Below, piece after piece: positions 16,163 through 24,601 of a stretch of 36,730 nt of DNA. A program made the position numbers and the translations under genes. Each line of letters opens with the position of its first letter. The first letter of the stretch is position 1. Source of the stretch: Burkholderiales bacterium UBA2459 (lineage in GTDB: Bacteria > Pseudomonadota > Gammaproteobacteria > Burkholderiales > Burkholderiaceae_E); assembly GCA_002342365.1 (NCBI GenBank), contig DDPV01000002.1, positions 41,789 to 78,518 on the forward strand, written 5' to 3'. Under the pieces are notes generated by a model. It saw only the letters and a program-made list of their open reading frames with translations, ran no database searches and was not told the DNA's origin.

Positions 16163-17040
16163 TGAGCGTAACGCTGCCGGCGCTGCGTCCGAGAAAGCGA
16201 TTCGGTCAGCATTTTTTGCATGATCAATCGGTGCTTCGAGCCATCCACGAAGCTATCGGCCTGCGTACAAGCAGCCACTGCGTGGAAATCGGCCCAGGTA
16301 CTGGCGCGCTGACCGAGGGATTGATCGCTAAAAGGCCCGCTTTACTGACTTTGATTGAAATCGACCGCGATCTTGCGGCCCGCCTGCGAAGGCGAATCGA
16401 GGCTGTTGACTGTGGGTTTTGCCGAGTCATTGAGGCCGACGTTTTGTCGATCAATTTTATAGAACTTGCTTCGGCTTCCGATCAACGGCTTCAGGTGGTG
16501 GGAAATCTCCCGTACAACATCTCAACGCCTTTATTGTTCCATTTAATGGGCCAAAGGCGGGTTATCGATGATCAGGTGTTTATGCTGCAAAAAGAGGTGG
16601 TTGATCGGGTTGTGGCGCCACTGGGGAGCGCTGACTACGGACGATTGAGCGTGATGCTCCAGTCTTGTTATCAGGTCTGGCATCTGCTTGATGTTCCTTC
16701 TATGGCCTTTCACCCGCCACCTAAGGTTTTGTCGTCGGTCTTTCGATTACGCGCAATCGATCATTCCGCATGGCCTCAGCCCGGGCTTGATTTTCCGCAA
16801 GAACAACTTGAGATATTGCTTCGCACGGGCTTTGGGCAGCGGCGCAAAATGCTTCGCGCCCATTTGCTGCGTTGGCTGCAAACGCAAGGCGTGCAGCCCG
16901 ATGAGGCACAAAGCATGGGCTTTGCGCCTTCGGCACGACCTCAAGAGGTACCGGTAAGCGCCTGGTGCGCGATGGCCTTGCGGCTATCAGGGTGTTGTGC
17001 TGCTGACTATGCTTTGCGCTCGATCAGTTCGACTTTGTAG
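16162..17040 (+). CDS. rsmA: 16S rRNA dimethyladenosine transferase RsmA (KsgA)
   Basis: Dimethylates two adjacent adenosines near the 3' end of 16S rRNA during 30S maturation. SAM-binding motifs: FGQHFLHDQSVLRAI, VEIGPGTGALTEGL, and the acidic residue in LIEIDRDL. The catalytic motif NLPYN lies at residues 115-119. The ATG shares one base with the surA stop (TGATG). At 292 residues it exceeds the usual 260-280. The extra C-terminal tail (about 16 residues, ending RSISSTL) is encoded antisense to the last codons of gloA, so the two convergent genes overlap by 34 bases. Confidence 0.96.
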   Translation: MSVTLPALRPRKRFGQHFLHDQSVLRAIHEAIGLRTSSHCVEIGPGTGALTEGLIAKRPALLTLIEIDRDLAARLRRRIEAVDCGFCRVIEADVLSINFIELASASDQRLQVVGNLPYNISTPLLFHLMGQRRVIDDQVFMLQKEVVDRVVAPLGSADYGRLSVMLQSCYQVWHLLDVPSMAFHPPPKVLSSVFRLRAIDHSAWPQPGLDFPQEQLEILLRTGFGQRRKMLRAHLLRWLQTQGVQPDEAQSMGFAPSARPQEVPVSAWCAMALRLSGCCAADYALRSISSTL

Positions 17041-17399
17041 CCATCCGGGTCTTCAATAAAGGCGATGACGGTGGATCCACCCTTGACCGGACCGGGCTCG
17101 CGGGTGATCTTGCCGCCTGCAGCCCGGATTTTGTCGCATTGCGCATATGCATCTTCGGTCAGCAAAGCGATATGGCCGTAGGCTGTACCGAGTTCGTAGT
17201 GCTCCACACCGTAATTGTAGGTCAGCTCGATCTCGGCTTGTCCATCTTGGTTACCCATGCCGTAACCCACGAAAGCAAGCGCATACTTCTGCTCGGGCCG
17301 CTCGGTGGTACGCAGCAGATTCATGCCCATGACACGGGTGTAGAAATCGATCGATCGCTGTAAATCGCCCACGCGAAGCATGGTGTGCAAGAGTTGCAT
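17007..17399 (-). CDS. gloA: Lactoylglutathione lyase (glyoxalase I)
   Basis: Converts the methylglyoxal-glutathione hemithioacetal to S-lactoylglutathione. The 130 residues are close to E. coli GloA throughout (LLHTMLRVGDLQRSIDFYTRV, YELGTAYGHIAL, GGSTVIAFIEDPDGYKVELIE). Metal ligands by alignment are His5, Glu58, His76 and Glu124. The frame is open to 17441, but the ATG at 17399 has AAAGGA 8 bases upstream and matches the family N-terminus. It starts 1 base after the ygjP stop and runs convergently into ksgA. Confidence 0.97.
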   Translation of the reverse strand: MQLLHTMLRVGDLQRSIDFYTRVMGMNLLRTTERPEQKYALAFVGYGMGNQDGQAEIELTYNYGVEHYELGTAYGHIALLTEDAYAQCDKIRAAGGKITREPGPVKGGSTVIAFIEDPDGYKVELIERKA

Positions 17400-17400
17400 G

Positions 17401-18234
17401 CTAGGGTTCCTTTGGAAGGCTGTTGACGGGATCCTGATCATGCCTTAAAAGCCGTTTGCGCTCGCGGTAGTCAGGCAAGACCGATTCCACGATCGCCCAG
17501 AATCGGGGACTGTGGTTGAGTTCCTTCAAATGAGCCAGCTCGTGCACCACCACATAATCGATCAGCATCGGATCCTTGTGGATCAGCCGCCAGTTCAGGC
17601 GAATCACAGACTTGGCGTTGCAGCTGCCCCAGCGGGTGCGCGCTGAGCTCAGTTGCCATCGCGCGGGCGCAAAACCCAAAGCGCCCGCGTAGTGATGGAT
17701 TCGGGCATCGAAGTCGCTACGGGCTTCTTTCTTCAGCCACGCAATCAAGCGCTCGCGCGTGAGGGCGTCGCTTTGGCGCTTGCCTGCGGTTCCGATGCAC
17801 AAAACTGGGAATTGATCAGCTTCTTGAATCAGTCGCAGCCCTGATCGGGTTTCAAAACGAATCGCTAGGTTTTGTCCGCGCAGGGGAAGGCATTGATGTT
17901 CAAGATAATCCTGGTATGGATCCTGGCTTGATTGTGCGGCGGCCTCAATGCGCTTTTGCTGGCGAAAAATCCAGTCTGCTTTCTCGCGAAGGCTCTGCTC
18001 GATCGCCGCCACACTCACCCAGGATGGCGCGCTCACATGCAGACCGTCCAGAGCCACACGAAAACCGATGCTTTTGCGAGGCCGCCTCACAAGGCTGTAG
18101 CGGATGGTCTGATGCCCATGAACCAGGATGCCTTGCTGCGCGTTTGCAGCCAGGTCGGATCGCCTGGCTGTCGCGGGCGCATGATGATGGCCGAAAATCT
18201 GAGCCAACCAGCGCGACATGAATCCCTGGCTCAT
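17401..18234 (-). CDS. YgjP/DUF45-family zinc metallopeptidase-like protein
   Basis: Cytoplasmic protein of the YgjP-like (WLM/SprT-related) metal-dependent hydrolase family. The zinc motif HELAHLKELNHSPRFW (HExxH plus a downstream His) is visible in the last third, preceded by the family's WGSCNAKSVIRLNWRLIH. The N-terminal half carries the typical RRPRKSIGFRVALDGLHVSAP stretch. The 277 residues have no signal peptide. The start overlaps the plsC stop (ATGA). E. coli YgjP has been reported as a UTP pyrophosphatase, so peptidase activity should not be assumed. Confidence 0.85.
   Translation of the reverse strand: MSQGFMSRWLAQIFGHHHAPATARRSDLAANAQQGILVHGHQTIRYSLVRRPRKSIGFRVALDGLHVSAPSWVSVAAIEQSLREKADWIFRQQKRIEAAAQSSQDPYQDYLEHQCLPLRGQNLAIRFETRSGLRLIQEADQFPVLCIGTAGKRQSDALTRERLIAWLKKEARSDFDARIHHYAGALGFAPARWQLSSARTRWGSCNAKSVIRLNWRLIHKDPMLIDYVVVHELAHLKELNHSPRFWAIVESVLPDYRERKRLLRHDQDPVNSLPKEP
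17408..17413 (-). promoter_or_regulatory. Ribosome-binding site that decides the gloA start
   Basis: AAAGGA on the minus strand, 8 bases before the ATG at 17399, lying in the last codons of the upstream metallopeptidase-like gene. It rules in favour of the 130-residue GloA. Confidence 0.65.
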
Positions 18235-18998
18235 AGCAGTTCGGCGCCGCTCTCGGTGATCTGCTTGATCGACGCTTTATAGCGATGCGGGCTTATCACC
18301 AGCATTTCCTCTTCAATCCACAAGCGTACGGCTTCGGTGAGCGATTCTGGGGTCTGCCCTTGACTGGGAATCGGATCACCCACCGATACGGTAATCAAGC
18401 CTGGCTTGATGATCCATGGGCGCTTGGGCCAGCACTCGCCACTATTGACCGCAATCGGAACCACGGGTGCGCCGGCACGCAGAGCCAGCCGCGCAGCGCC
18501 GCTTTTGTAGCGGCCCTGCTCCCCGGGAGGCGTTCGGGTGCCCTCCGGAAACATAATGATCCATCGGCCCTGGGCCAACTTTTCGGTGCCCTGCGTGACG
18601 ACCTGCTCAAAGGCATCAGCACCTTTGGCGCGGTCGATATGAATCATTTTGAGCAGTCCCAGCCCCCATCCGAAAAAGGGTACCCACAATAGTTCGCGTT
18701 TGAAGACGAAAACCAGTTCACGCGGCATGTAGGCGATGAGAAAAAATGTCTCCCAGGTCGACTGGTGTTTGGGCATGATGATCGCCGGCCCATCGGGCAA
18801 TTTTTCCCAGCCCTTGCATTGCCAACGCATGCCGCACAGCCAGCGGCCGAGCCAGATCATCGCCTTGGGCCAGGCTATGGTCAATCGGTAGCGCCAGGGC
18901 AAGGGCAGGGGCGACCACAGCAGCGTGAGAAACGAGAAGGGGATGACGGTGATCAGCATCACCAGCCCGAACAAAATCGTACGCAGCGCGGCCATCAT
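18231..18998 (-). CDS. plsC: 1-acyl-sn-glycerol-3-phosphate acyltransferase
   Basis: Adds the second acyl chain in phosphatidic acid synthesis. One or two N-terminal hydrophobic segments (about 5-30) anchor it to the inner membrane. Acyltransferase motifs: KHQSTWE (His78 to Glu83), and FPEGTRTPPGEQGRYKSG for phosphate binding. The first motif reads H-x4-E where the general family has H-x4-D, a variant I recall from betaproteobacterial relatives. The frame has two consecutive ATGs (18998 and 18995). It follows gmhB by 11 bases. Confidence 0.93.
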   Translation of the reverse strand: MMAALRTILFGLVMLITVIPFSFLTLLWSPLPLPWRYRLTIAWPKAMIWLGRWLCGMRWQCKGWEKLPDGPAIIMPKHQSTWETFFLIAYMPRELVFVFKRELLWVPFFGWGLGLLKMIHIDRAKGADAFEQVVTQGTEKLAQGRWIIMFPEGTRTPPGEQGRYKSGAARLALRAGAPVVPIAVNSGECWPKRPWIIKPGLITVSVGDPIPSQGQTPESLTEAVRLWIEEEMLVISPHRYKASIKQITESGAELL

Positions 18999-19009
18999 CG
19001 ATGCCTGGG

Positions 19010-19552
19010 TTAGAGCAGGGTTTCGGCAAAGTCCATGAGATCGTCATAGACCTGAGTTCCTTCTGGGATCAAGCTCGCTTGCTCCAGAGTTCGGAGACCG
19101 TTGCCGGTACGAACCAGGACCGGTTGCATGCTTGCAGCCTGGGCTGCCTGCAAATCGCGCAAACTGTCGCCCACGAAGGCCTGACCGCTAAGATCCGTGT
19201 CGAAACGGTCAGCGGCCTCAAGCAGCATGCCGGGCTTCGGCTTGCGGCAAGTGCAGCCGTCCTGCGGACCATGGGGACAGAAGAAAACGGCCTCGATGCG
19301 ACCGCCTCTTCTTTGCACCATCTCATGCATTCTTGCGTGAATCCGGTTGAGAGTGGCCAGATCAAAGAGCCCGCGCGATAGTCCCGCTTGGTTCGTGACC
19401 ACCGCGATGCGCCATCCGGCCTGGGTGAGCAAGGCAATCGCTTCAAGACTGCGAGCGATCGGCGTCCATTCTTCGGGTGACTTTACATAAGCCTCCGAAT
19501 CCACATTGATCACGCCGTCACGATCAATGATCACGAAGCGGGACTGTGTCAT
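19010..19552 (-). CDS. gmhB: D-glycero-beta-D-manno-heptose-1,7-bisphosphate 7-phosphatase
   Basis: HAD-superfamily phosphatase that makes heptose-1-phosphate for the LPS inner core. The catalytic motif is IDRDGVIN (Asp10 and Asp12). The threonine motif appears in VVTNQAG, and the zinc-binding loop of the subfamily in CPHGPQDGCTCRKPKPG, followed by VGDSLRDLQAA. Length 180 is typical. It sits between glyS (9 bases) and plsC (11 bases), as in other Burkholderiales. Confidence 0.95.
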   Translation of the reverse strand: MTQSRFVIIDRDGVINVDSEAYVKSPEEWTPIARSLEAIALLTQAGWRIAVVTNQAGLSRGLFDLATLNRIHARMHEMVQRRGGRIEAVFFCPHGPQDGCTCRKPKPGMLLEAADRFDTDLSGQAFVGDSLRDLQAAQAASMQPVLVRTGNGLRTLEQASLIPEGTQVYDDLMDFAETLL

Positions 19553-19561
19553 TTTTGCCTC

Positions 19562-21676
19562 TCATCCCAATGCCGATAAGTCGGCGACCTGATTCATCAT
19601 GTCGTGAAGCATCGCCAGCAAGGCCAAGCGATTGTTTCGCAGCTTGACATCCTCGGTCATGACCATGATCGATTCAAAAAATTGATCGACTTCGGGTCTA
19701 GCCTGCGCCAAAAGCTCCAGAGCCAGCGCGTCCTTGTGGTCTGCCAGTGCTGCTGCCAAGTCGGGTTTGAGCCGACCAATTCGCGCCCATAGCGCTTTTT
19801 CTGCGGGCTCCGCAAGGCATTGTGGATCGACTTCTCCCTGTGCGGCCTCGCCTTGTTTGCGCAGCAAGTTGCCAATACGTCGATTCGCAGCGGCAAGCGA
19901 TTGCGCAGATTCCTGTTTGCTGAATTGCTCAAGCGCCTGCAAACGAGGCTGCACACGATGCAAGCGCTCTTGCGGTCTTGCCAGCACAGCCTGCACAAGC
20001 GGCTGCGCCCAGCCTTGTTCGCGAAGGTACACCGTTAAGCGATCACTGAAAAAACGCATCAAGTCAGCCTGTGCGCTGGGGTGGCTCTGGCGGCTTTGCA
20101 GACCGCCTAAACCGGTCTCGACGAGCTCGCTCAGGCTGAGTTCAAGTCTGCCCTCCATCAACATGCGCAACACGCCAAGCGCCTGCCTTCTCAGAGCGAA
20201 AGGGTCCTTGTCTCCGGTGGGCAATAAACCCAGGGCAAAGAGTCCGCAAAGGGTTTCAAGCTTGTCGGCCAGCGCAAGTACGGTTCCGAGCGCTGTTGCG
20301 GGCAGGGCGTCGCCGGCAAAACGCGGCAGGTACTGCTCGGCCAAGGCGTTTGCTAGCGCCTCAGGCTCGCCGTCCAGAAGCGCGTAGCAGCGGCCCATCA
20401 GGCCTTGCAGTTCGGGAAACTCGGTGACCATGGCTGTTAGCAAGTCGGTTTTGGCAAGCAGCGCTGCCCGGCGGGCAAGCAGGCTGTCAAGCGAAAGCTG
20501 CCTTGCAATCCACTCTGCGATTGCAGCGACCCGCTGCGCGCGTTCGGCCTGCGTGCCGAGCCTGGCGTGATAAATCACCTGCTCAAGTTGCGGCAATCGC
20601 GCATGCAGGCTTTGCTTTTGGTCTTGCTCAAAAAAGAATCGCGCATCGGCAAGCCTTGGCCGCACAACCCGCTCGTTGCCATCGATGATCAGGGACGGAT
20701 CGTCGAGCGTCATGTTTGACACGATGAGAAATCGCGGCAACAGGCGTTGTTGCGCATCAAAAAGCGGGAAGTACTTTTGATTGCTGCGCATCGTGAGCAT
20801 CAGGCACTCCTGAGGAATCCGCAGGAAATCCGGATCAAAGCTGCCAGCGTAGACCGCACCGCGTTCGACAAGCGCACTGACTTCCTCAAGCAAGGATTCA
20901 GTCATCGCTTCATCACCGAGCTGAGCGTTTGCCGCGCGCGCATGCGACTGCAGCGCCTCGCGGATTTCTTGCTTGCGTTCGTCCATATCGACAATCACCG
21001 CGCCTTCACCTCGCATGATCGCCTCGTAGTGCTCGGCATGGTCGATGCGGATACGCCTTGCGCCCTGAAAGCGATGGCCTTGCGTGTAGCGGTCCGATTG
21101 CAAGCCAAGCAGCTGAACCGGGATGATGCGCGCACCGTGCAACACCACCAAAGCTTGCACAGGCCGCACGAAACTGACGCTGCTTTGGCCATCAGCGAGT
21201 TGATACTGCATCAGTTTTGCAATCGGCAACTCGGCAAGCGCCTTCATCAGCACAGCCTCAAGCGCTTCATCAAGCAGCGCACCCGCCTCGCGATGCCGGT
21301 AGGCGAAGACCGTTTGCTTGCCGTCGGCGACCTGCTCCAGGGCTTGAAGCGGCGCAGCCTGCCGTTCAGCCCACTTGATGAGGGCTTGGGTGGGCTTGCC
21401 ATCAGCATCAAGGCCGACTTGTAAGGATGGGCCTTTGATCAAGCGTTCGCGCTCAGGCCCCTGCGCGCGTACATGCTTGACAAACAAGCCAATCCTGCGG
21501 GGTGTGGCGTAGCGTCGATACGCTTGCGAATCCACTTGATCGATCCACTGCCGCGCTAGCAGCCCCTCGAGCACCGACTGTGCAAAATGCTCAGCGAGCA
21601 TGCGTAGCGACTTTGGCGGCAGCTCCTCGGTGAGCAGTTCGATCAAAAGGCCTTGCGGGGCAGTGTTTGGCTCCAT
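19562..21676 (-). CDS. glyS: Glycine--tRNA ligase beta subunit
   Basis: tRNA-recognition subunit of the alpha2beta2 glycyl-tRNA synthetase. N-terminal signature LLIELLTEELPPKSL, internal SVSFVRPVQALVVLHG, CLMLTMRSNQKYFPLFD and GDKDPFALRRQALG are all family hallmarks. The C-terminal anticodon-binding region ends in MVMTEDVKLRNNRLALL. The ATG at 21676 gives 704 residues. A GTG at 21709, overlapping the glyQ stop as GTGA, would give 715. Neither has a good ribosome-binding site, so coupling to glyQ is likely. Confidence 0.97.
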   Translation of the reverse strand: MEPNTAPQGLLIELLTEELPPKSLRMLAEHFAQSVLEGLLARQWIDQVDSQAYRRYATPRRIGLFVKHVRAQGPERERLIKGPSLQVGLDADGKPTQALIKWAERQAAPLQALEQVADGKQTVFAYRHREAGALLDEALEAVLMKALAELPIAKLMQYQLADGQSSVSFVRPVQALVVLHGARIIPVQLLGLQSDRYTQGHRFQGARRIRIDHAEHYEAIMRGEGAVIVDMDERKQEIREALQSHARAANAQLGDEAMTESLLEEVSALVERGAVYAGSFDPDFLRIPQECLMLTMRSNQKYFPLFDAQQRLLPRFLIVSNMTLDDPSLIIDGNERVVRPRLADARFFFEQDQKQSLHARLPQLEQVIYHARLGTQAERAQRVAAIAEWIARQLSLDSLLARRAALLAKTDLLTAMVTEFPELQGLMGRCYALLDGEPEALANALAEQYLPRFAGDALPATALGTVLALADKLETLCGLFALGLLPTGDKDPFALRRQALGVLRMLMEGRLELSLSELVETGLGGLQSRQSHPSAQADLMRFFSDRLTVYLREQGWAQPLVQAVLARPQERLHRVQPRLQALEQFSKQESAQSLAAANRRIGNLLRKQGEAAQGEVDPQCLAEPAEKALWARIGRLKPDLAAALADHKDALALELLAQARPEVDQFFESIMVMTEDVKLRNNRLALLAMLHDMMNQVADLSALG

Positions 21677-21705
21677 TGCCGCATCGGCTTTAAGGCTTAG
21701 GGCGT

Positions 21706-22596
21706 TCACGGCTGCGCCGCAGGCCTTTGCAGCATCGGAAAACCGAGTGCTTCGCGCGCATCGAAGTAGGTTTGGGCGACCTGACGCGCCAAGGCTCGAA
21801 CCCGGCCGATATAGCCGGCCCGCTCGGTGACTGAAATCGCACCGCGGGCGTCAAGCAGATTGAAGCTGTGCGAACACTTCATCACCATTTCGTAGGCTGG
21901 AAGCGCAAGCTGGTATCCGATCAGTTGCTGGGCCTCGGCTTCGTAGGCATCAAACTGACTCAACAGCAAACGGGTGTTGGCCAGTTCAAAGTTGTAGCGG
22001 GATTGCTCGACCTCGTTTTGGTGAAAAACATCGCGATAGCTCAAACCTTCGGTCCAGCGTAAATCGTAAACTGATTCAACCGCTTGCAAGTACATCGCAA
22101 GGCGCTCAAGGCCGTAGGTGATTTCGCCGGTGATCGGCTGGCAGCGCAGCGAGCCGACCTCCTGAAAGTAGGTGAACTGGGTGACTTCCATCCCGTTAAG
22201 CCAGACCTCCCAGCCCAGACCCCAGGCCCCGAGGGTTGGCGATTCCCAGTCGTCTTCCACAAAGCGGATGTCGTTTTTTTGCGTATCGATGCCAAGGGCG
22301 CGCAAGGATCCGAGGTAGCGTTCAAGAATATCGGTGGGCGATGGCTTGAGCACCACCTGATACTGGTAGTAGTGCTGTAAGCGATTCGGATTTTCGCCGT
22401 AGCGGCCGTCCTTGGGTCGCCGCGAGGGTTGCACATAGGCCGCTTTCCAGGGCTCGGGACCGATGGCGCGCAAAAATGTCGCGGTATGAAAGGTGCCTGC
22501 GCCGACTTCGATGTCGTAGGCTTGCAGCAGCGCGCAGCCCTGTTCGCTCCAATAAGCCTGAAGGCGAAGGATGATGTCTTGAAAGCTCGGTGTCAT
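21706..22596 (-). CDS. glyQ: Glycine--tRNA ligase alpha subunit
   Basis: Catalytic class II subunit that activates glycine. Strong hallmarks: FQDIILRLQAYWSEQGC, PSRRPKDGRYGENPNRLQHYYQYQV, and WEVWLNGMEVTQFTYFQEVG. The 296 residues are normal length. Its ATG overlaps the lnt stop (ATGA), and its own stop lies inside or next to the glyS start. Confidence 0.98.
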   Translation of the reverse strand: MTPSFQDIILRLQAYWSEQGCALLQAYDIEVGAGTFHTATFLRAIGPEPWKAAYVQPSRRPKDGRYGENPNRLQHYYQYQVVLKPSPTDILERYLGSLRALGIDTQKNDIRFVEDDWESPTLGAWGLGWEVWLNGMEVTQFTYFQEVGSLRCQPITGEITYGLERLAMYLQAVESVYDLRWTEGLSYRDVFHQNEVEQSRYNFELANTRLLLSQFDAYEAEAQQLIGYQLALPAYEMVMKCSHSFNLLDARGAISVTERAGYIGRVRALARQVAQTYFDAREALGFPMLQRPAAQP

Positions 22597-24134
22597 GGCG
22601 CGATTTTAATCCTTCCGCCTGAGGCCGGTCGGAACCAGGCCGTGCTCAAGGCAAGGACAAGCATGAGCACGAGCAGCAAGCCAGTACCAACAAGCCGAAA
22701 GCGTGCAAAAGGTGTGAGGCCTTGCATCGGCTGCACGCTTGACACCAGTACCTCTTCGCGCATCGTTGGCAGCCTCGCAATCAGGCTACCGTCGGCAGCG
22801 ATCGCCGCGGTGGCCCCGGTATTGGTCGCACGCAACATCGGGCGTTGCAGTTCGAGGCTGCGCATGCGGCTGATTTGCAAGTGCTGATGCAAGGCGTGCG
22901 AGTCGCCGAACCAGCCCAGATTGCTCGCGTTCACCAGAACATGGGCGCCTTGTTGAACCTGCAGGGCGATTTCCTCGGGGAAGAGGTCTTCGTAACAAAT
23001 ATTAAAACCAATGAGGCGGCCTGCAACCGGGTGCACCGGCGCGGGATAGCTGCCGCGCTCGAAGTCGCCCAGAGGAATCCGCATGCGGTCGACAAACCAG
23101 CGAAATCCGCTTGGCACAAACTCGCCAAAGGGCACCAGATGCTGCTTGTCATAGCGCCCCAGGAGCTGCCCATCGGCTTTGATCAGCAGCATGCTGTTGC
23201 TGCGGATTGGTAGGGTGTTGCCGTTTTCGATCGCAGCGCCAAGCGGTAGGCCCAGCGCAAGGACCCCGCCCTGGCGTTGAAGCGATTCGAGCAATCGCTC
23301 GCGACTCTCAGCCGGGCTATGCGCCCAGGGCGTGATCCAGGCGGTCTCGGGGGTTACGATCAAGTCGACCTGGGCGCGCCCGATCATCGACGTCAGCTTG
23401 TTTTGCTGGGCGACAAGGCGTTCGATATCAAACTTCTGGTCTTGCGGGATGTTGGTTTGTATCAATAGACTCCGCATCGCTGTGCCGATCGTCTGGGTCC
23501 AGGGCTTTTCGATCAGCTTGCTAAGCAGCACCAGCACGACCAGGGCCAACAGCAAGCTGCGCCTGTCGGCTTCACGCGCGGTGAAGAGGCCGGCCAGCCA
23601 GCAGGAGGCGCAAACCGCCCAGGCGCTGACGCCGTAAACACCCACCAGGGCTGCCCAGGGACTGAGAATGCCGTCGACATGGGCATAGCCCACCGATAGC
23701 CAGGGAAAGCCGGTAAAAAGTGCAGCGCGCAGCAATTCGGAAAGACCCCAAAGTCCGCCCAGACATAAACCGCCACCCAGGGCGCCCTGCACCCAGCCGC
23801 GCTGCATCGCAAGGCGATACAGCGCATAGGCCGCGCTTCCAAAAAGGGCTAGATAGACACAAAAGGCAACCAGTGCTGAGGCTGAAAGGGCGGCATGCAT
23901 CCCGCCATAGCGGGTCATTGAGATATGCAGCCACGACAGCCCCACGATGAGGGTCAACAGCTGAAAGGCAAAAAATTTCAGCCCGCTGCTGCGCTGCTCT
24001 TGCCCTAGCAGCAGCAGCGCTGCGGTAAAGCTTAAGATTTGTAACAGTTCATGGTGAATCGGGCCAAAACTCAGGGCCTGAACGCCCGCTGCCAGCGCCA
24101 GGGCTGGAACCAACCAGAAGGCTTTGGCCGTCAC
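22593..24134 (-). CDS. lnt: Apolipoprotein N-acyltransferase Lnt
   Basis: Adds the third acyl chain to lipoproteins in the inner membrane. The N-terminal half is highly hydrophobic with about seven membrane segments. The periplasmic nitrilase domain holds the catalytic triad Glu263 (VTPETAW), Lys330 (RYDKQHLVPFGEF) and Cys380 (GFNICYED). A last membrane helix ends the 513 residues. It starts with GTG overlapping the ybeY stop (GTGA). The gene corC/ybeX, normally found between ybeY and lnt, is absent. Confidence 0.97.
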   Translation of the reverse strand: MTAKAFWLVPALALAAGVQALSFGPIHHELLQILSFTAALLLLGQEQRSSGLKFFAFQLLTLIVGLSWLHISMTRYGGMHAALSASALVAFCVYLALFGSAAYALYRLAMQRGWVQGALGGGLCLGGLWGLSELLRAALFTGFPWLSVGYAHVDGILSPWAALVGVYGVSAWAVCASCWLAGLFTAREADRRSLLLALVVLVLLSKLIEKPWTQTIGTAMRSLLIQTNIPQDQKFDIERLVAQQNKLTSMIGRAQVDLIVTPETAWITPWAHSPAESRERLLESLQRQGGVLALGLPLGAAIENGNTLPIRSNSMLLIKADGQLLGRYDKQHLVPFGEFVPSGFRWFVDRMRIPLGDFERGSYPAPVHPVAGRLIGFNICYEDLFPEEIALQVQQGAHVLVNASNLGWFGDSHALHQHLQISRMRSLELQRPMLRATNTGATAAIAADGSLIARLPTMREEVLVSSVQPMQGLTPFARFRLVGTGLLLVLMLVLALSTAWFRPASGGRIKIAP

Positions 24135-24601
24135 GCGCCTGCGTCCATCGCCTTATAGGGGTCGGGCATGCGCAATCGCGACATCAGTGCCACCTCGCGC
24201 GCTTCCATCACCGCTGCCATGCTTGCCAGCTCATGATCCATGCCGCGCGCATGCAAAACGCCGTGGATGAGCAAATGGGCCATGTGCCGCTCGATCGGCA
24301 GCTCAGCCCTTTGACACTCGGCTTCGATCACCGGAAGACAAAAGACGATATCGGCATCCCAGGGCGGCTGCTCACGGTAGGCGAAGGTCAGCACATTGGT
24401 CGCCTTGTCGGCTTGGCGCCACTGGCGGTTCAATTGCCTTGCTTCCTCGCTGCCAACCAGACGCAGGTTGAGCCTTGCGGGCTCATCTTCCAGGGCTAGC
24501 CGAACCCAACGCCGCAAACGCCCTGTGGCGATGGGCCATCGGGCGATGCCAGGGCCGCGTTGCAGGCTGATTTCAAGCTTCGAGGCGGGTATGACGTTCA
24601 T
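24131..24601 (-). CDS. ybeY: Endoribonuclease YbeY
   Basis: Single-strand-specific metalloRNase for 16S rRNA 3' maturation and ribosome quality control. The zinc motif HGVLHARGMDH carries the three histidines (pattern HGxLHxxGxDH), preceded by ATNVLTFAYREQ. The frame is open to 24688, but the ATG at 24601 gives 156 residues, the normal size, and matches the family N-terminus. It overlaps the 3' end of phoH by 29 bases, with a weak GTGGA upstream. Confidence 0.94.
   Translation of the reverse strand: MNVIPASKLEISLQRGPGIARWPIATGRLRRWVRLALEDEPARLNLRLVGSEEARQLNRQWRQADKATNVLTFAYREQPPWDADIVFCLPVIEAECQRAELPIERHMAHLLIHGVLHARGMDHELASMAAVMEAREVALMSRLRMPDPYKAMDAGA

Noticed and set aside
20747..21424. 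225-residue open frame opposite glyS
   Set aside because: Lies wholly within conserved GlyS sequence and has no recognisable features.
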